A DNA stretch of 64,000 bases from Alphaproteobacteria bacterium (lineage in GTDB: Bacteria; Pseudomonadota; Alphaproteobacteria; Kiloniellales; DSM-21159). A program made the translations under genes and the position numbers. Positions 43,144 through 51,715 of the stretch are shown in pieces. The DNA lies in the NCBI GenBank assembly GCA_030433005.1, contig JAUILQ010000021.1, positions 1-64,000 on the forward strand. The letters are read 5' to 3'. The notes below the pieces were generated by a model that made no database searches, was not told the origin of the DNA, and worked only from the letters and a program-made list of their open reading frames with translations. Every line of letters starts with the position of its first letter. Position 1 is the stretch's first letter.

Positions 43144-44408
43144 GGCTCGCTCCTCTCGAGCAGCAGCGCGCGCGGGTCGGCGATGCGCCCGGCCAGCGCC
43201 GAGGCCGCGACGGTGAGCGCGCTGCCCAGGTAGATGCGGGCGTCGCGCGCGCCCATGCGGCCCGGGTCGTTGCGCGTCGAGGTGCTGATCCGCGCCTCGT
43301 CGGGGGCGAGCTGGGCGAGGCCGCCGAAGCAGGGCCCGCAGGTCGGCGGCGAGATCGTCGCGCCGGCCCGGGTCAGGCGCGCCAGCACGCCCTGCTCCAT
43401 GGCCTGCTGGTAGATGCGGCGGGTCGCCGGGATGACCAGCAGCTGGACGCCCGGGTGGACCTGGCGGCCCTCCAGCAGGTCGGCCGCCGCGCTCAGCTCG
43501 GCCAGGGTGCCGGAGGCGCAGGAGCCGATGTAGGCGTGCTGGATCTCGGTGTCGGCGAGCGCCTCGACCGTCCGGACGTGGGTCGGCGAGGGCGGCACCG
43601 AGACCTGCGGCGACAGGCTGCCGGCGTCGATCTCGATACGCGCGGCGTAGGCGCAGCCGGGCTCGGCGGCGAGCGGCTCGGCGTCCTCGATGCCGACCTC
43701 GGCCAGGAAGTCGAGGCAGTGCCGGTCGACCTCGGCGACCGCCGACTTGGCCCCCATGTCGATGCACAGGCCGCACAGCGTCATGCGCTCCGGCACCGAG
43801 AGGTGGGCGAGGCCCGGCCCGCCGAACTCGACGACCCGGTAGTTGGCGAGCTCGGCGTCGACCCGGCCCATGACGGCGAGCACCAGGTCGCGCGCCGTGA
43901 CGCCCGGCGCCAGGCGGCCGCTGATCTCGACGCGCACGGTCTCCGGCACCTTCACCCAGATCCGGCCGGTCGCCAGGATCATGGTCAGCTCGAAGCCGAA
44001 GGGCACGGCGAGCGCGCCGACGCCGCCCAGCGAGGGCGTGTGGGTGTCGGCGCCGGCGGCGAAGCTGCCGGGCCGCACGAGGCCGCGCTCGACGACCAGC
44101 GGATGGGTGATGCCCTCGCCGTCGAACAGGTGACCGACGCCGGTCTCGGCGGCGAGGCGGCGGGTCTCGCGGTTGCGCTCGGCGCCCTGCTTCGAATGCA
44201 CCGGCACCTCGTGGTCGATCGCCACGACCACCCGCCTGGGCAGGGCGAAGCGCTCGATGCCGTGCTCGCGCAGGCGCTTGACGTAGGTCGGGAAGGAAAC
44301 CTCTGGCGTGGTCACCAGGTCGGGCGTCGCCCAGATCACCTCGCCGGGCTCGACGCTGTCGCGACCGCTGGCCCGGGCCAGGATCCGCTGCGCGATTGTC
44401 ATGGCCAT
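43140..44408 (-). CDS. LeuC-like large subunit of an aconitase-family hydratase
   Basis: 422 residues. [4Fe-4S] ligands in AYIGSCASGTLAELSAAADL (about C295) and ISPPTCGPCFGGLAQL (about C352, C355). Substrate/metal residues VVVAIDHEVPVHSKQGAERN and GADTHTPSLGGVGALAVPFG. The length and split subunits match 3-isopropylmalate/homoaconitate or 2,3-dimethylmalate dehydratases. A leucine-pathway role is unlikely because leuA/leuB are absent and the operon is catabolic. With the 44413 lyase it would hydrate an unsaturated diacid before C-C cleavage (inference). Confidence 0.85.
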   Translation of the reverse strand: MAMTIAQRILARASGRDSVEPGEVIWATPDLVTTPEVSFPTYVKRLREHGIERFALPRRVVVAIDHEVPVHSKQGAERNRETRRLAAETGVGHLFDGEGITHPLVVERGLVRPGSFAAGADTHTPSLGGVGALAVPFGFELTMILATGRIWVKVPETVRVEISGRLAPGVTARDLVLAVMGRVDAELANYRVVEFGGPGLAHLSVPERMTLCGLCIDMGAKSAVAEVDRHCLDFLAEVGIEDAEPLAAEPGCAYAARIEIDAGSLSPQVSVPPSPTHVRTVEALADTEIQHAYIGSCASGTLAELSAAADLLEGRQVHPGVQLLVIPATRRIYQQAMEQGVLARLTRAGATISPPTCGPCFGGLAQLAPDEARISTSTRNDPGRMGARDARIYLGSALTVAASALAGRIADPRALLLERSEP

Positions 44409-44412
44409 CGTC

Positions 44413-45282
44413 CTACTCCCCCGGCTCGGCGAGGTCGCGCTCGAAGGCGGCGAGCGCCTCGACTCCGACCAGGCTGTTGAGCGCCGAGAACGGCGTCATG
44501 CGCTCCAGCTGGCCCGCCGTCGTGCCGGTCTCCAGCAGCTCCTTCAGCAGGGCGCTCTGGGCCGCCGCCGAGACCTGGATCAGCGGCAGGGCGTAGATCG
44601 CCATGGCGTAGCCGCAGCGCCTCAGCTCGTCGAGCGAGAAGACCGGTCGCACCGTCTCGGCCATCAGGTGGATGACCGGCACCGAGACCGCGTCGGTGAT
44701 CGCCGACAGCTCCTCGGCCGTGGTCAGCGAGGGCACCAGCACCGCGTCGGCGCCGGCGGCCTCCATGGCGCGGGCCCGGCGGATGCATTCCTCCAGGCCG
44801 TGGACGGTCATGGCGTCGGTGCGGCCGAACACCAGGAAGTCGTCGGAGCCGCGGGCCTTGCGCGCGGTCTTCAGGCGCAGCGCCATCTCCTCGACCGGCA
44901 CCAGGGCCTTGCCGGGCAGCGCGCCGCAGCGCTTCGGCATGACCTGGTCCTCGAGGTGGATCGCGGCGATGCCGGCCCGCTCGAAGCCGCGCACGCACTC
45001 GGCGATGTTGGCGGCGCCGCCATGGCCGGTGTCGGCGTCGGCGATCACCGGCAGGCGGGTCGCTCCGGCGATCTGGGCGGCACGGCCGACCATCTCGGTC
45101 AGGGTCAGGATGCCGACGTCGGGCTTCCCGTAGCTGGCGGCCACGGAGAAGCCGGACATGTAGACGGCCGGGAAGCCGGCCTGCTCGATCAGCAGGGCCC
45201 CGAGGGCGTCATGGCACCCCGGAACGGGCGTGACGACGTCGCGGTTGAGGAGGTCGCGCACGACCGATCCGGGATGCGGCAT
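44413..45282 (-). CDS. Isocitrate lyase/PEP mutase-superfamily C-C lyase
   Basis: 289 residues. The Mg-binding DADTGHG segment (PVIADADTGHGGAANIAECV) and the active-site loop HLEDQVMPKRCGALPGKALV, with Lys-Arg-Cys-Gly, mark this superfamily (2-methylisocitrate lyase, dimethylmalate lyase, oxaloacetate decarboxylase, PEP mutase). It splits a malate- or isocitrate-like acid into a keto acid plus a carboxylate. Next to a split aconitase-type hydratase the closest known partner system is dimethylmaleate hydratase/2,3-dimethylmalate lyase; the real substrate is not proven. Confidence 0.85.
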   Translation of the reverse strand: MPHPGSVVRDLLNRDVVTPVPGCHDALGALLIEQAGFPAVYMSGFSVAASYGKPDVGILTLTEMVGRAAQIAGATRLPVIADADTGHGGAANIAECVRGFERAGIAAIHLEDQVMPKRCGALPGKALVPVEEMALRLKTARKARGSDDFLVFGRTDAMTVHGLEECIRRARAMEAAGADAVLVPSLTTAEELSAITDAVSVPVIHLMAETVRPVFSLDELRRCGYAMAIYALPLIQVSAAAQSALLKELLETGTTAGQLERMTPFSALNSLVGVEALAAFERDLAEPGE

Positions 45283-45337
45283 GACGGAACGGGCCTCAGG
45301 GTCTTGCTGTCGAGGGAACGGCGGTCAGGTCAGGGCC

Positions 45338-46405
45338 TCAGTTCAGGGCCTTGGCCTGCTCTTCGACCGCCTGCTGGTCGAAGTCGTTGATCTGGTCGAC
45401 GAACTGGTTGGTGTAGAGCGTCGTCGGGTCGAGACCCGGCTCGATCTCGCCGGTGTCCTCCATGAAGGCGACCAGGTCGGCGACGGCCTGCGGCGGGAAC
45501 TCGCCCCACTGCTCGTCGGCGCCCTTCTCGAGGAACTCCGAGCGCACCTCCAGGATGTGCAGGCCGCGCGCGAAGGCCTCCTCGTCGCTGACGCCGGACG
45601 GCTTGGTCTCGGGGAAGACCTCCCAGTGGGTGCGCACCGCGCCCTCCGGATTGGCCAGCGCCATCGCCGTGCCCTTGGCGACGCAGCGCAGCACCTTGGC
45701 GATGATCTCCGGGTGCTCCTCGATGTAGTCGTCGCGCACGAAGTAGGAGCTGCCGAACTTGAGCTTCTCGGTGAAGGGCGAGGTGAAGCGCCGCAGCTCG
45801 AGGCCCATGTTCTCGGCCGTCGCGATCTGCGAGTCCCAGGTGCCCCAGATGTCGACCTGGCCGCTCTCCAGCGCCGCCACCGCCTGGGCGCCGACGCCGG
45901 TCTCGACGATGGTCACGTCGCTCTCGGGATCGACGCCGGCAGCGGCCATCATGCCCTTGAACATCGCGACCATCTGGGCGCCGTAGGAGACCACGCCCAT
46001 CTTCTTGCCCTTGAAGTCCTCGATCGAGTCGATGTCGCTCGACTCCAGGACCACCGGGAAGACGAAGTTCTTGCGCATGTTCTGGTAGACGGCCTTGATC
46101 GGCGCGCCCTTGGCGCGCGCCTTGATCGCCGAGCCCGGGCCCATCAGCACGAAGTCGGCCTGGCCGGCGAGCACCGCCTGCATGGCGGCCGAGGAGTTGG
46201 TCGGCTGGAAGGACACGTCGAGACCCTCGTCCTTCCAGCAGGCGGTGGCCACCGGCAGCGAGGTGTTGTTGGCCTGCGAGGTGTCGAGGACCTTGGTGCC
46301 GATGGCGATGGTGACCGGGGTCAGCTCGTCGGCGACCGCGGCCCCGCCGGCGGCGAGGCTCAAGCCGGCAGCCACGAGGGTGCCCAGCAGCAGTGACTTG
46401 TTCAT
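45338..46405 (-). CDS. Periplasmic substrate-binding protein, NMT1/taurine type
   Basis: 355 residues. Signal sequence LLLGTLVAAGLSLAAGGAAV, then a type II binding fold: ITPVTIAIGTKVL-like start, ACWKDEGLDVSFQPTNSSAA, FKGKKMGVVSYGAQMVAMFK. It delivers the substrate to the permease/ATPase at 40951-42632, although the lyase and hydratase genes are placed between them. The ligand is unknown. First structural gene after the IclR gene, separated by 108 bases. Confidence 0.9.
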   Translation of the reverse strand: MNKSLLLGTLVAAGLSLAAGGAAVADELTPVTIAIGTKVLDTSQANNTSLPVATACWKDEGLDVSFQPTNSSAAMQAVLAGQADFVLMGPGSAIKARAKGAPIKAVYQNMRKNFVFPVVLESSDIDSIEDFKGKKMGVVSYGAQMVAMFKGMMAAAGVDPESDVTIVETGVGAQAVAALESGQVDIWGTWDSQIATAENMGLELRRFTSPFTEKLKFGSSYFVRDDYIEEHPEIIAKVLRCVAKGTAMALANPEGAVRTHWEVFPETKPSGVSDEEAFARGLHILEVRSEFLEKGADEQWGEFPPQAVADLVAFMEDTGEIEPGLDPTTLYTNQFVDQINDFDQQAVEEQAKALN

Positions 46406-46513
46406 GCGTCTTCTCCCGTTGTTTGGCGACGATCCGAGGGTTCGGCGTCGTCAGGGTCTCGCTGTGTATCGGGCCGCCTTCTGGCGAGCGGCTCTGGCGG
46501 TGGCCGGGAGGCC

Positions 46514-47335
46514 TCAGAGAGGTCCCGGGCCGGTGGCGAGCGGAACCGGCTCGCCCTGCTCCCTCGGCTGGCGGCGTGCGCCGGCGGCCGAGGCGTAGGC
46601 CTCGCCGATGGTTTCGGCGGCCTCGATCACCGCGGCGCGCATCTCGGCCTGCTGCTGCAGGAAGCGCTGCGTGACCGCGCTGAGGTTGAGGGCGGCGACG
46701 ACCTCGCCGTCGCGCCCGAAGATCGGCGCCGACACGCCCGAGGCGCCGATCTCGCGCGCGTCCATCGACTCGGCATAGCCGCGCTCGCGGCTCGCCGCGA
46801 GGTCGGCGCGCAGGGCTTCCGGCGTCGCCAGGGTGTTCTCGGTGAAGCGCTCGAGCGTCGTCTCGGCCAGGTAGTCGGCGACCTGGCGCTCGGGCAGGAA
46901 GGCCAGCTGGATGCGGCCGATCGAGGTGCAGTAGGCCGGCCGCAGCGCGCCGATGTCGGTGTCGTAGCGGACCTCGCGCGGGCTGACGACCTTGTGCAGG
47001 ACCCGCACCTCGAGGCCCGGCGTCAGGACGCCCAGGAAGCAGGTCTCGCGGGTGCGCTCGACCAGCGCCGCCATGACCGGACGCGCCAGGTGCAGCAGCC
47101 GCGCCGACTGCCCGCCGATCCAGCCCGGCGTCTCCAGGAAAAGCTCCTGCAGGCGGTAGCGGCCGTCGGCGCCGCGGGTCGCGTAGCAGCGCGCCTCGAG
47201 CGTGCGCAGCAGCATGGTCGCGCTGCTCTTGGGCATGGCGAGGCGCTCGGCGATGTCGGTCAGGCGCAGGCCGCGATGCTGTTCGAGCGACAGCATCTCC
47301 AGCACGTCCAGCACCCGTTCCGCCGACTTCACCAA
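46514..47335 (-). CDS. IclR-family transcriptional regulator
   Basis: 273 residues. Winged helix at about 1-65 (ERLAMPKSSATMLLRTLEAR) and IclR effector domain (about 80-255: RTRETCFLGVLTPGLEVRVL, AYCTSIGRIQLAFLPERQVA, GREVVAALNLSAVTQRFL-like). Regulates carboxylate or aromatic catabolism as a tetramer, often on its own promoter. The start is TTG 47335 (GGGAGG nine bases upstream) or GTG 47332. A 16-base perfect palindrome lies 20 bases upstream and is its likely operator. Confidence 0.9.
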   Translation of the reverse strand: MVKSAERVLDVLEMLSLEQHRGLRLTDIAERLAMPKSSATMLLRTLEARCYATRGADGRYRLQELFLETPGWIGGQSARLLHLARPVMAALVERTRETCFLGVLTPGLEVRVLHKVVSPREVRYDTDIGALRPAYCTSIGRIQLAFLPERQVADYLAETTLERFTENTLATPEALRADLAASRERGYAESMDAREIGASGVSAPIFGRDGEVVAALNLSAVTQRFLQQQAEMRAAVIEAAETIGEAYASAAGARRQPREQGEPVPLATGPGPL

Positions 47336-47354
47336 GGCTCGCGCCTCCCAATTA

Positions 47355-47370
47355 GTTCACATATGTGAAC
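47355..47370. promoter_or_regulatory. 16-bp perfect palindrome, candidate IclR operator
   Basis: GTTCACATATGTGAAC is perfectly symmetrical and begins 20 bases upstream of the IclR gene start, in an A+T-rich gap. I found no second copy in the gap before the binding-protein gene, so the whole operon would be controlled from this one site. Confidence 0.65.
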
Positions 47371-47535
47371 GTTAATCATCTATCTGTACCTGCACCTTGC
47401 CGACCGCCAAGAGCGCTGTCAAGAAAAAATCCTCGCAATTTCCAATATTCGGCACATAGGATTAAATAACTAGCATGAGAACAAGCCCGATCCTCTTTCG
47501 AGGCGGGCAATATTCAAATGATTTTCTACTATTCG

Positions 47536-48315
47536 CTATCTACCGCTGAATGCCGGCTGTCTCCGCGCCTTGAAAGCGGCGCGCCCTTCGAGAAAATCCT
47601 CGCTGCTGAACAGCAGCGTCTGCTGGTCGAGCTCGATCCCGAGCATCGCGTCCAGGCTGGCCGGCCCGCGCGCCAGGGCCGCCTTGGTCGCCGCGAGCGC
47701 GAGCGGCGGCCCTTCGGCGAAAGAGGCCGCGAGCGCCAGCGCGCCGGCCTCGAGCTCGCCGTCGTCGAGCAGGCGGTCGGCGAGGCCCAGGCTCACCGCC
47801 TCCTCGGCCGGCACGACTGCCGAGGCGAACAGCAGCCGCTTGGTCTCGGCGAGACCGATGCGCCGGGGCAGCGACCAGAGCAGGCCCATGTCGGCCATCA
47901 GGCCGACCTTGCCGAAGACTGCGCCGAACGAGGCGCCGGCGCCGGCGAGCACGAGGTCGCAGGCCGCGGCCAGCGACAGGCCGGCGCCGAAGGCGTAGCC
48001 GTTGACCGCCGCGACCACGGGCTTGGGGCCGGCGGCCAGCAGGCGGACCAGGCGGTGGCTGCGCTCGAGGCGCGCGCGCGTCGTCGCCGGGTCGTGGTCG
48101 GGCAGGCTGTCGAGGTCGCCGCCGGCGCAGAAGGACCTGCCGCTGCCGGTCAGCACCAGGGCGCGGCAGTGGCGGTCGGCGAGCGCCGCCTCGACGGCCG
48201 CGAGCAGGGCGTCGCGCAGCGCCGGGCTCATGGCGTTGCGGCGGTCGGGATCGTTCATCGCGAGCCGCGTCACGGCGCCGTGCCGCTCGACCAGGACCAG
48301 GTCGCCGCCGCTCAT
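47536..48315 (-). CDS. Crotonase-family isomerase/hydratase, PaaG-like
   Basis: 259 residues. Oxyanion-hole segments GRSFCAGGDLDSLPDHD (about residue 60) and AVNGYAFGAGLSLAAACDLV (about 100). The Glu of true hydratases in FGxPE is missing (FGAVFGKVGL); instead GLMADMGLLWSLPRRIG carries the Asp typical of PaaG/delta3,delta2-enoyl-CoA isomerases. It therefore more likely moves a double bond than adds water. ATGA-coupled to the CoA ligase gene. The stop is TAG at 47536. Confidence 0.85.
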   Translation of the reverse strand: MSGGDLVLVERHGAVTRLAMNDPDRRNAMSPALRDALLAAVEAALADRHCRALVLTGSGRSFCAGGDLDSLPDHDPATTRARLERSHRLVRLLAAGPKPVVAAVNGYAFGAGLSLAAACDLVLAGAGASFGAVFGKVGLMADMGLLWSLPRRIGLAETKRLLFASAVVPAEEAVSLGLADRLLDDGELEAGALALAASFAEGPPLALAATKAALARGPASLDAMLGIELDQQTLLFSSEDFLEGRAAFKARRQPAFSGR

Positions 48316-49649
48316 GGCTCGACCACCAGGCGCTTGGCCTTGTGCTCGCTGCGCGGCAGCGAGCCGAGCGGCAGCACCTCGACCTGCGCGCGCACCCGCA
48401 GGCGGTCCTTGACCGCCGCCGTGAGGGCCGCCGCCAAGGCCGCCGGATCGGCGCCCTCCTCGGCCTCGACCTGCAGGCGGATGGCGTTGAGCAGCCCGGT
48501 GTCGGCATTGCGCACCGAGGCGTCGACGACGATCCGGTACTCGTCGGCGAGGCCCGGCTGGCAGCGCACGACCTCCTCGACCGAGGAGGGGAAGAGGTTG
48601 ATGCCGCGCACCACCAGCATGTCGTCCGCGCGCCCCCGCACGCCGCCGATCAGGCGCGCATGGGTGCGCCCGCAGGCGCAGGGCGACGAGTCGCGCACGA
48701 CGACGTCGCCGGTCCACCAGCGCACCAGCGGCCCGGCCTCCTTGTCGAGGTGGGTCAGCACCAGCACGCCGGGCGTGCCGTCGGGCACCGGGTCGCCGCT
48801 CTCGCCGTCGACCAGCTCGGCGTGCACGAAGTCCTCGGCGATGTGCGGGCCGCCCTGCTCGGGGCAGTCGAAGCCGATGGTCTGGAACTCCAGGCTGCCG
48901 TAGGCGTCGTAGCAGCGCGCGCCCCAGATCTCCTCGATGCGCCGGCGCGTCGCCGGCACGCCGCCGCCCGGCTCGCCGCCGACCATGATGCTGCGCACCG
49001 TGGAGGCGGCCGGGTCGAAGCCGAGCTTCCGGGCGACCTCGCCGAGGTGGATCATGAAGGAGGGCGTGCCGCAGAGCACCGTGGTGCCGAACGCGAAGAT
49101 CGTGCGGATCTGGCGCTCCGTCTCCTGGCTGCCGGCCGGGATCACCGTCGCGCCGAGGCGCTGGTAGCCGGCCGTGGCGCCGAGCCCGCCGACGAACCAG
49201 GTGTAGGTGAAGAGGCACTGGAAGAGGTCGCCCGGCCGCACGCCCTGGCCATAGGCGTAGCGCGCGTAGAGATCGGCCCAGCGCTCCAGGTCGGCGTGTG
49301 ACCAGAACTGCGGCACCGGCGCCGCCGTGGTGCCGGAGGAGAAGTGGATGCGCGCCAGGCGCTCGCGCGGCACGGCCAGGAACTCGCCCCAGGGCGCGTT
49401 GGCCGCGACGCTGGCGCTGTAGTCGGCCTTCCTGGTCAGCGGCAGGCGCCTGAGGTCGTCGAGCGACGCCAGGTCGCCCGGCTCGAAGCCGAGTTCGGCG
49501 AAGCGGCGGCGGTAGAAGGCGCTGTCCCGGCCGACCCGGCGCAGCTGGCTCTGCAGGGCCTGAAGCTGATGCGCGGCCAGCCGGTCGCGCGACCAGGTCT
49601 CGCAGGCGTCCCAGTAGGTCGCGTCCGCGGGATGCTCGAGGGCACTCAT
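48312..49649 (-). CDS. Phenylacetate-CoA ligase-like AMP-forming ligase
   Basis: 445 residues. Adenylate-forming P-loop IHFSSGTTAAPVPQFWS (about residue 103), YGSLEFQTIGFDCPEQGGPH, and C-terminal RADDMLVVRGINLFPSSVEE, a PaaK-type signature. It activates an aryl or alkyl carboxylate with ATP and CoA and is thus the entry step for this acyl-CoA block. Coupled by ATGA to both the isomerase (downstream) and the TetR gene (upstream). Confidence 0.9.
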   Translation of the reverse strand: MSALEHPADATYWDACETWSRDRLAAHQLQALQSQLRRVGRDSAFYRRRFAELGFEPGDLASLDDLRRLPLTRKADYSASVAANAPWGEFLAVPRERLARIHFSSGTTAAPVPQFWSHADLERWADLYARYAYGQGVRPGDLFQCLFTYTWFVGGLGATAGYQRLGATVIPAGSQETERQIRTIFAFGTTVLCGTPSFMIHLGEVARKLGFDPAASTVRSIMVGGEPGGGVPATRRRIEEIWGARCYDAYGSLEFQTIGFDCPEQGGPHIAEDFVHAELVDGESGDPVPDGTPGVLVLTHLDKEAGPLVRWWTGDVVVRDSSPCACGRTHARLIGGVRGRADDMLVVRGINLFPSSVEEVVRCQPGLADEYRIVVDASVRNADTGLLNAIRLQVEAEEGADPAALAAALTAAVKDRLRVRAQVEVLPLGSLPRSEHKAKRLVVEP

Positions 49650-50323
49650 GCCTTGCCTCCCGCAGCCGGGGCCGCAGCCGGGGCCGGCGGGCCGCCGAGC
49701 CCGCGCAGCGCGAAGCGCGCGATCTCCTCGGCGATGCGCCGGCGCTCGGCCTGCGACTGGTTGCGCCGCTGCCGGTACCAGATCGTGGTCCAGTTGAGCG
49801 CGCCCATGAAGGCCTTCACGACCAGATGGACGTCCTGCTCGGGAATCGCGCCGGCCGCCCGCGCGCGCTCGATCTCGCCGGCGAACAGGCCCTCGTACTC
49901 GTCGCGCATGGTCAGGATCGCGCGCAGCGTCTTGCGCTGCTCCGGCGTGGTCTGGCCGGCCAGGTGCATCTCCAGCCCCTGCACCGCGACGCGCTGGTAG
50001 GCGATCTGCGACATCACGACCATCAGGTGCGCCACCGCCATCTCGAACAGCTGGTCGAGCGGCGCGCGCTCCTCGGCCATGCAGCTGCGCACGGCCTGCA
50101 GGTCCATGGCCATGCCGCGCCGATGGACGTCGAAGAAGAGGTCGGCCTTGCTGCGGTAGTGGTGGTAGATGCGCCCCTTGGTGCAGCCCAGGATGTCGGC
50201 GACGTCGTCGATGCTGGCGGCGGCGAAGCCCTTGCGCATGAAGGCCTCGGCCGCGGCGTCGAGGATCTCGCCGCGCGAGCCCTCGCCGCCCTCGAGCAGG
50301 CTCTCGTCGATGACGCTGCTCAT
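49646..50323 (-). CDS. TetR-family transcriptional regulator
   Basis: 225 residues. Helix-turn-helix at about 18-65 (ILDAAAEAFMRKGFAAASID, DDVADILGCTKGRIYHHYRS), then a TetR_C-type ligand domain of helices (QLFEMAVAHLMVVMSQIAYQ). An acyl-CoA or free acid is the likely inducer, as in FadR/PaaR-type repressors. The frame is open upstream through the dehydrogenase, but the ATG at 50323 gives the normal N-terminus. Embedded between the acyl-CoA dehydrogenase and ligase genes. The palindromes at 51582 and 62299 are its probable operators. Confidence 0.9.
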   Translation of the reverse strand: MSSVIDESLLEGGEGSRGEILDAAAEAFMRKGFAAASIDDVADILGCTKGRIYHHYRSKADLFFDVHRRGMAMDLQAVRSCMAEERAPLDQLFEMAVAHLMVVMSQIAYQRVAVQGLEMHLAGQTTPEQRKTLRAILTMRDEYEGLFAGEIERARAAGAIPEQDVHLVVKAFMGALNWTTIWYRQRRNQSQAERRRIAEEIARFALRGLGGPPAPAAAPAAGGKA

Positions 50324-51540
50324 TTCGCGGCGACCGCGGCCAGCGGCTGACGCGCCTCCTGCTCGGCCTTTATCGCGCGCGCGATGACCAGGCGCTGGAT
50401 CTCCGAGGTGCCCTCGTAGATCTCGGTCGCCCGCTGGTCGCGGTAGAGCCGCTCGACGAGGCTCGGCTTGACGAAGCCGGCGCCGCCGAAGACCTGCACG
50501 CCGACGTCGACCGCCTCGTGCGCCATCTCGCTGCAGAACACCTTGGCCTGGGCGCCCGGCAGGGTGACGTCGCGGCCGGCGTCGTAGGCCGCCGCCGCGG
50601 CGTAGGTCATCATGCGCCCGGCCGACAGCCGGGCCGAGACGTCGGCGAGGCGGAAGCCGACGCCCTGGTGGTCGATGATCGGCCGCCCGAAGGTCCGCCG
50701 CGCCGCGGCGTGCGCGGCGGCGGCCCGGTAGGCCGCCAGCGCGATGCCGCAGGACTGCGCCGCGACCGATATGCGCCCGACCTTGAGCGCCGAGAGCGCC
50801 AGGCGGAAGGCGTCGCCCGGCTCGGCCAGGACCGCGTCGTCGGGCACCCGGGTGTCGAAGACGAGGCGCGCGTTGACCGTGCCGCGCATGCCCATCTTGT
50901 CCTCGCGCTCCGGCGCCGTGACCCCCTCCTGGCCGGCGTCGACCAGGAAGGCGGCGACGCCGCGATGGCCGCTGCCCGGCCGCGTCTGGGCGAAGACCAC
51001 GTAGCTGTCGGAGACGCCGCCGCCGCCGATCCAGCACTTCTCGCCGCGCAGGCGCCAGGCGCCGCCCTCGCGGCTCGCCGTGGTCGTCATGGCGGCCGGA
51101 TCGGAGCCGGCCTCGCGCTCGCTGAGCGCGAAGGCGACGCTCTTGAGGCGGCCGTCCTCGTGCAGCAGAAAGGCCTGCTTCTGCGGCTCGCTGCCGGCCT
51201 CGATCAGGGGATTGGCGCCGAGCTGCAGGGTCGCGACGATGCCCGAGGTCGAGGCGCAGCCCTCGGCGATCGCCTCGATCACGGCACAGAGCGCGCTCAG
51301 CGAGCCGCCCCGGCCGTAGGGAGCGGGCAGGAACAGCCGATCGATGCCCGCCTCGGACAGCAGGGCCACGTTCTCCAGCGGATAGCGCTGCGCGGCGTCG
51401 ATCTCCGCCGCGCGCGGCGCGAAGGCCTCCGCGGTCAGCCGCCGGGCCACCGACTGCCAGTGCCGCGCCGCCTCGTCGAGCGCCGGTTCCCACACCGTCG
51501 CGCCCGCCGTCCCGGACGAAATCTCCCAGCCCTCCTGCAC
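50320..51540 (-). CDS. Acyl-CoA dehydrogenase
   Basis: 406 residues from GTG 51540 (AGGAG six bases upstream). FAD/acyl-CoA segments: FALSEREAGSDPAAMTTTAS, GAWRLRGEKCWIGGGG; catalytic Glu in ATEIYEGTSEIQRLVIARAI near the C-terminus; FGRPIIDHQGVGFRLADVSA. It oxidises an acyl-CoA to the 2-enoyl-CoA and feeds ETF. Upstream TTG/ATG-like codons up to 51609 would put the operator inside the gene and lack ribosome sites. ATGA overlap with the TetR gene. A second dehydrogenase (52620) lies on the other side. Confidence 0.9.
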   Translation of the reverse strand: MQEGWEISSGTAGATVWEPALDEAARHWQSVARRLTAEAFAPRAAEIDAAQRYPLENVALLSEAGIDRLFLPAPYGRGGSLSALCAVIEAIAEGCASTSGIVATLQLGANPLIEAGSEPQKQAFLLHEDGRLKSVAFALSEREAGSDPAAMTTTASREGGAWRLRGEKCWIGGGGVSDSYVVFAQTRPGSGHRGVAAFLVDAGQEGVTAPEREDKMGMRGTVNARLVFDTRVPDDAVLAEPGDAFRLALSALKVGRISVAAQSCGIALAAYRAAAAHAAARRTFGRPIIDHQGVGFRLADVSARLSAGRMMTYAAAAAYDAGRDVTLPGAQAKVFCSEMAHEAVDVGVQVFGGAGFVKPSLVERLYRDQRATEIYEGTSEIQRLVIARAIKAEQEARQPLAAVAAK

Positions 51541-51581
51541 GCGCCACTCCTCGCCAAGCGCTTCGAAATCTCTTGCATCCA

Positions 51582-51599
51582 ACGTACTGCGTAGTATGT
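51582..51599. promoter_or_regulatory. TetR-type operator between divergent acyl-CoA operons
   Basis: ACGTACTGCGTAGTATGT: arms ACGTACT and AGTATGT around four bases, one mismatch. A lone half-site ACATACT follows at 51622-51628. It lies 42 bases before the dehydrogenase GTG and 117 before the MaoC ATG. The same motif recurs at 62299-62316. Confidence 0.75.
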
Positions 51600-51715
51600 T
51601 TCTCGTCAACGCGAATCATCAACATACTGACTTCGTTGGTGATTTTTCAGAACGAGACTCGCCCACGAACTCAAGTGCGTCGAAAGACGAGGTCGCGGGC
51701 AGCAGGGAGACGGCC

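Noticed and set aside
36071..47335. Nicotinate degradation operon
   Set aside because: Only the hydratase/lyase pair resembles that pathway; the hydroxylase, reductase and mutase genes are missing.
51541..51609. Earlier starts for the acyl-CoA dehydrogenase
   Set aside because: A TTG at 51609 would place the TetR operator inside the gene and lacks a ribosome site; GTG 51540 has AGGAG at the right distance.
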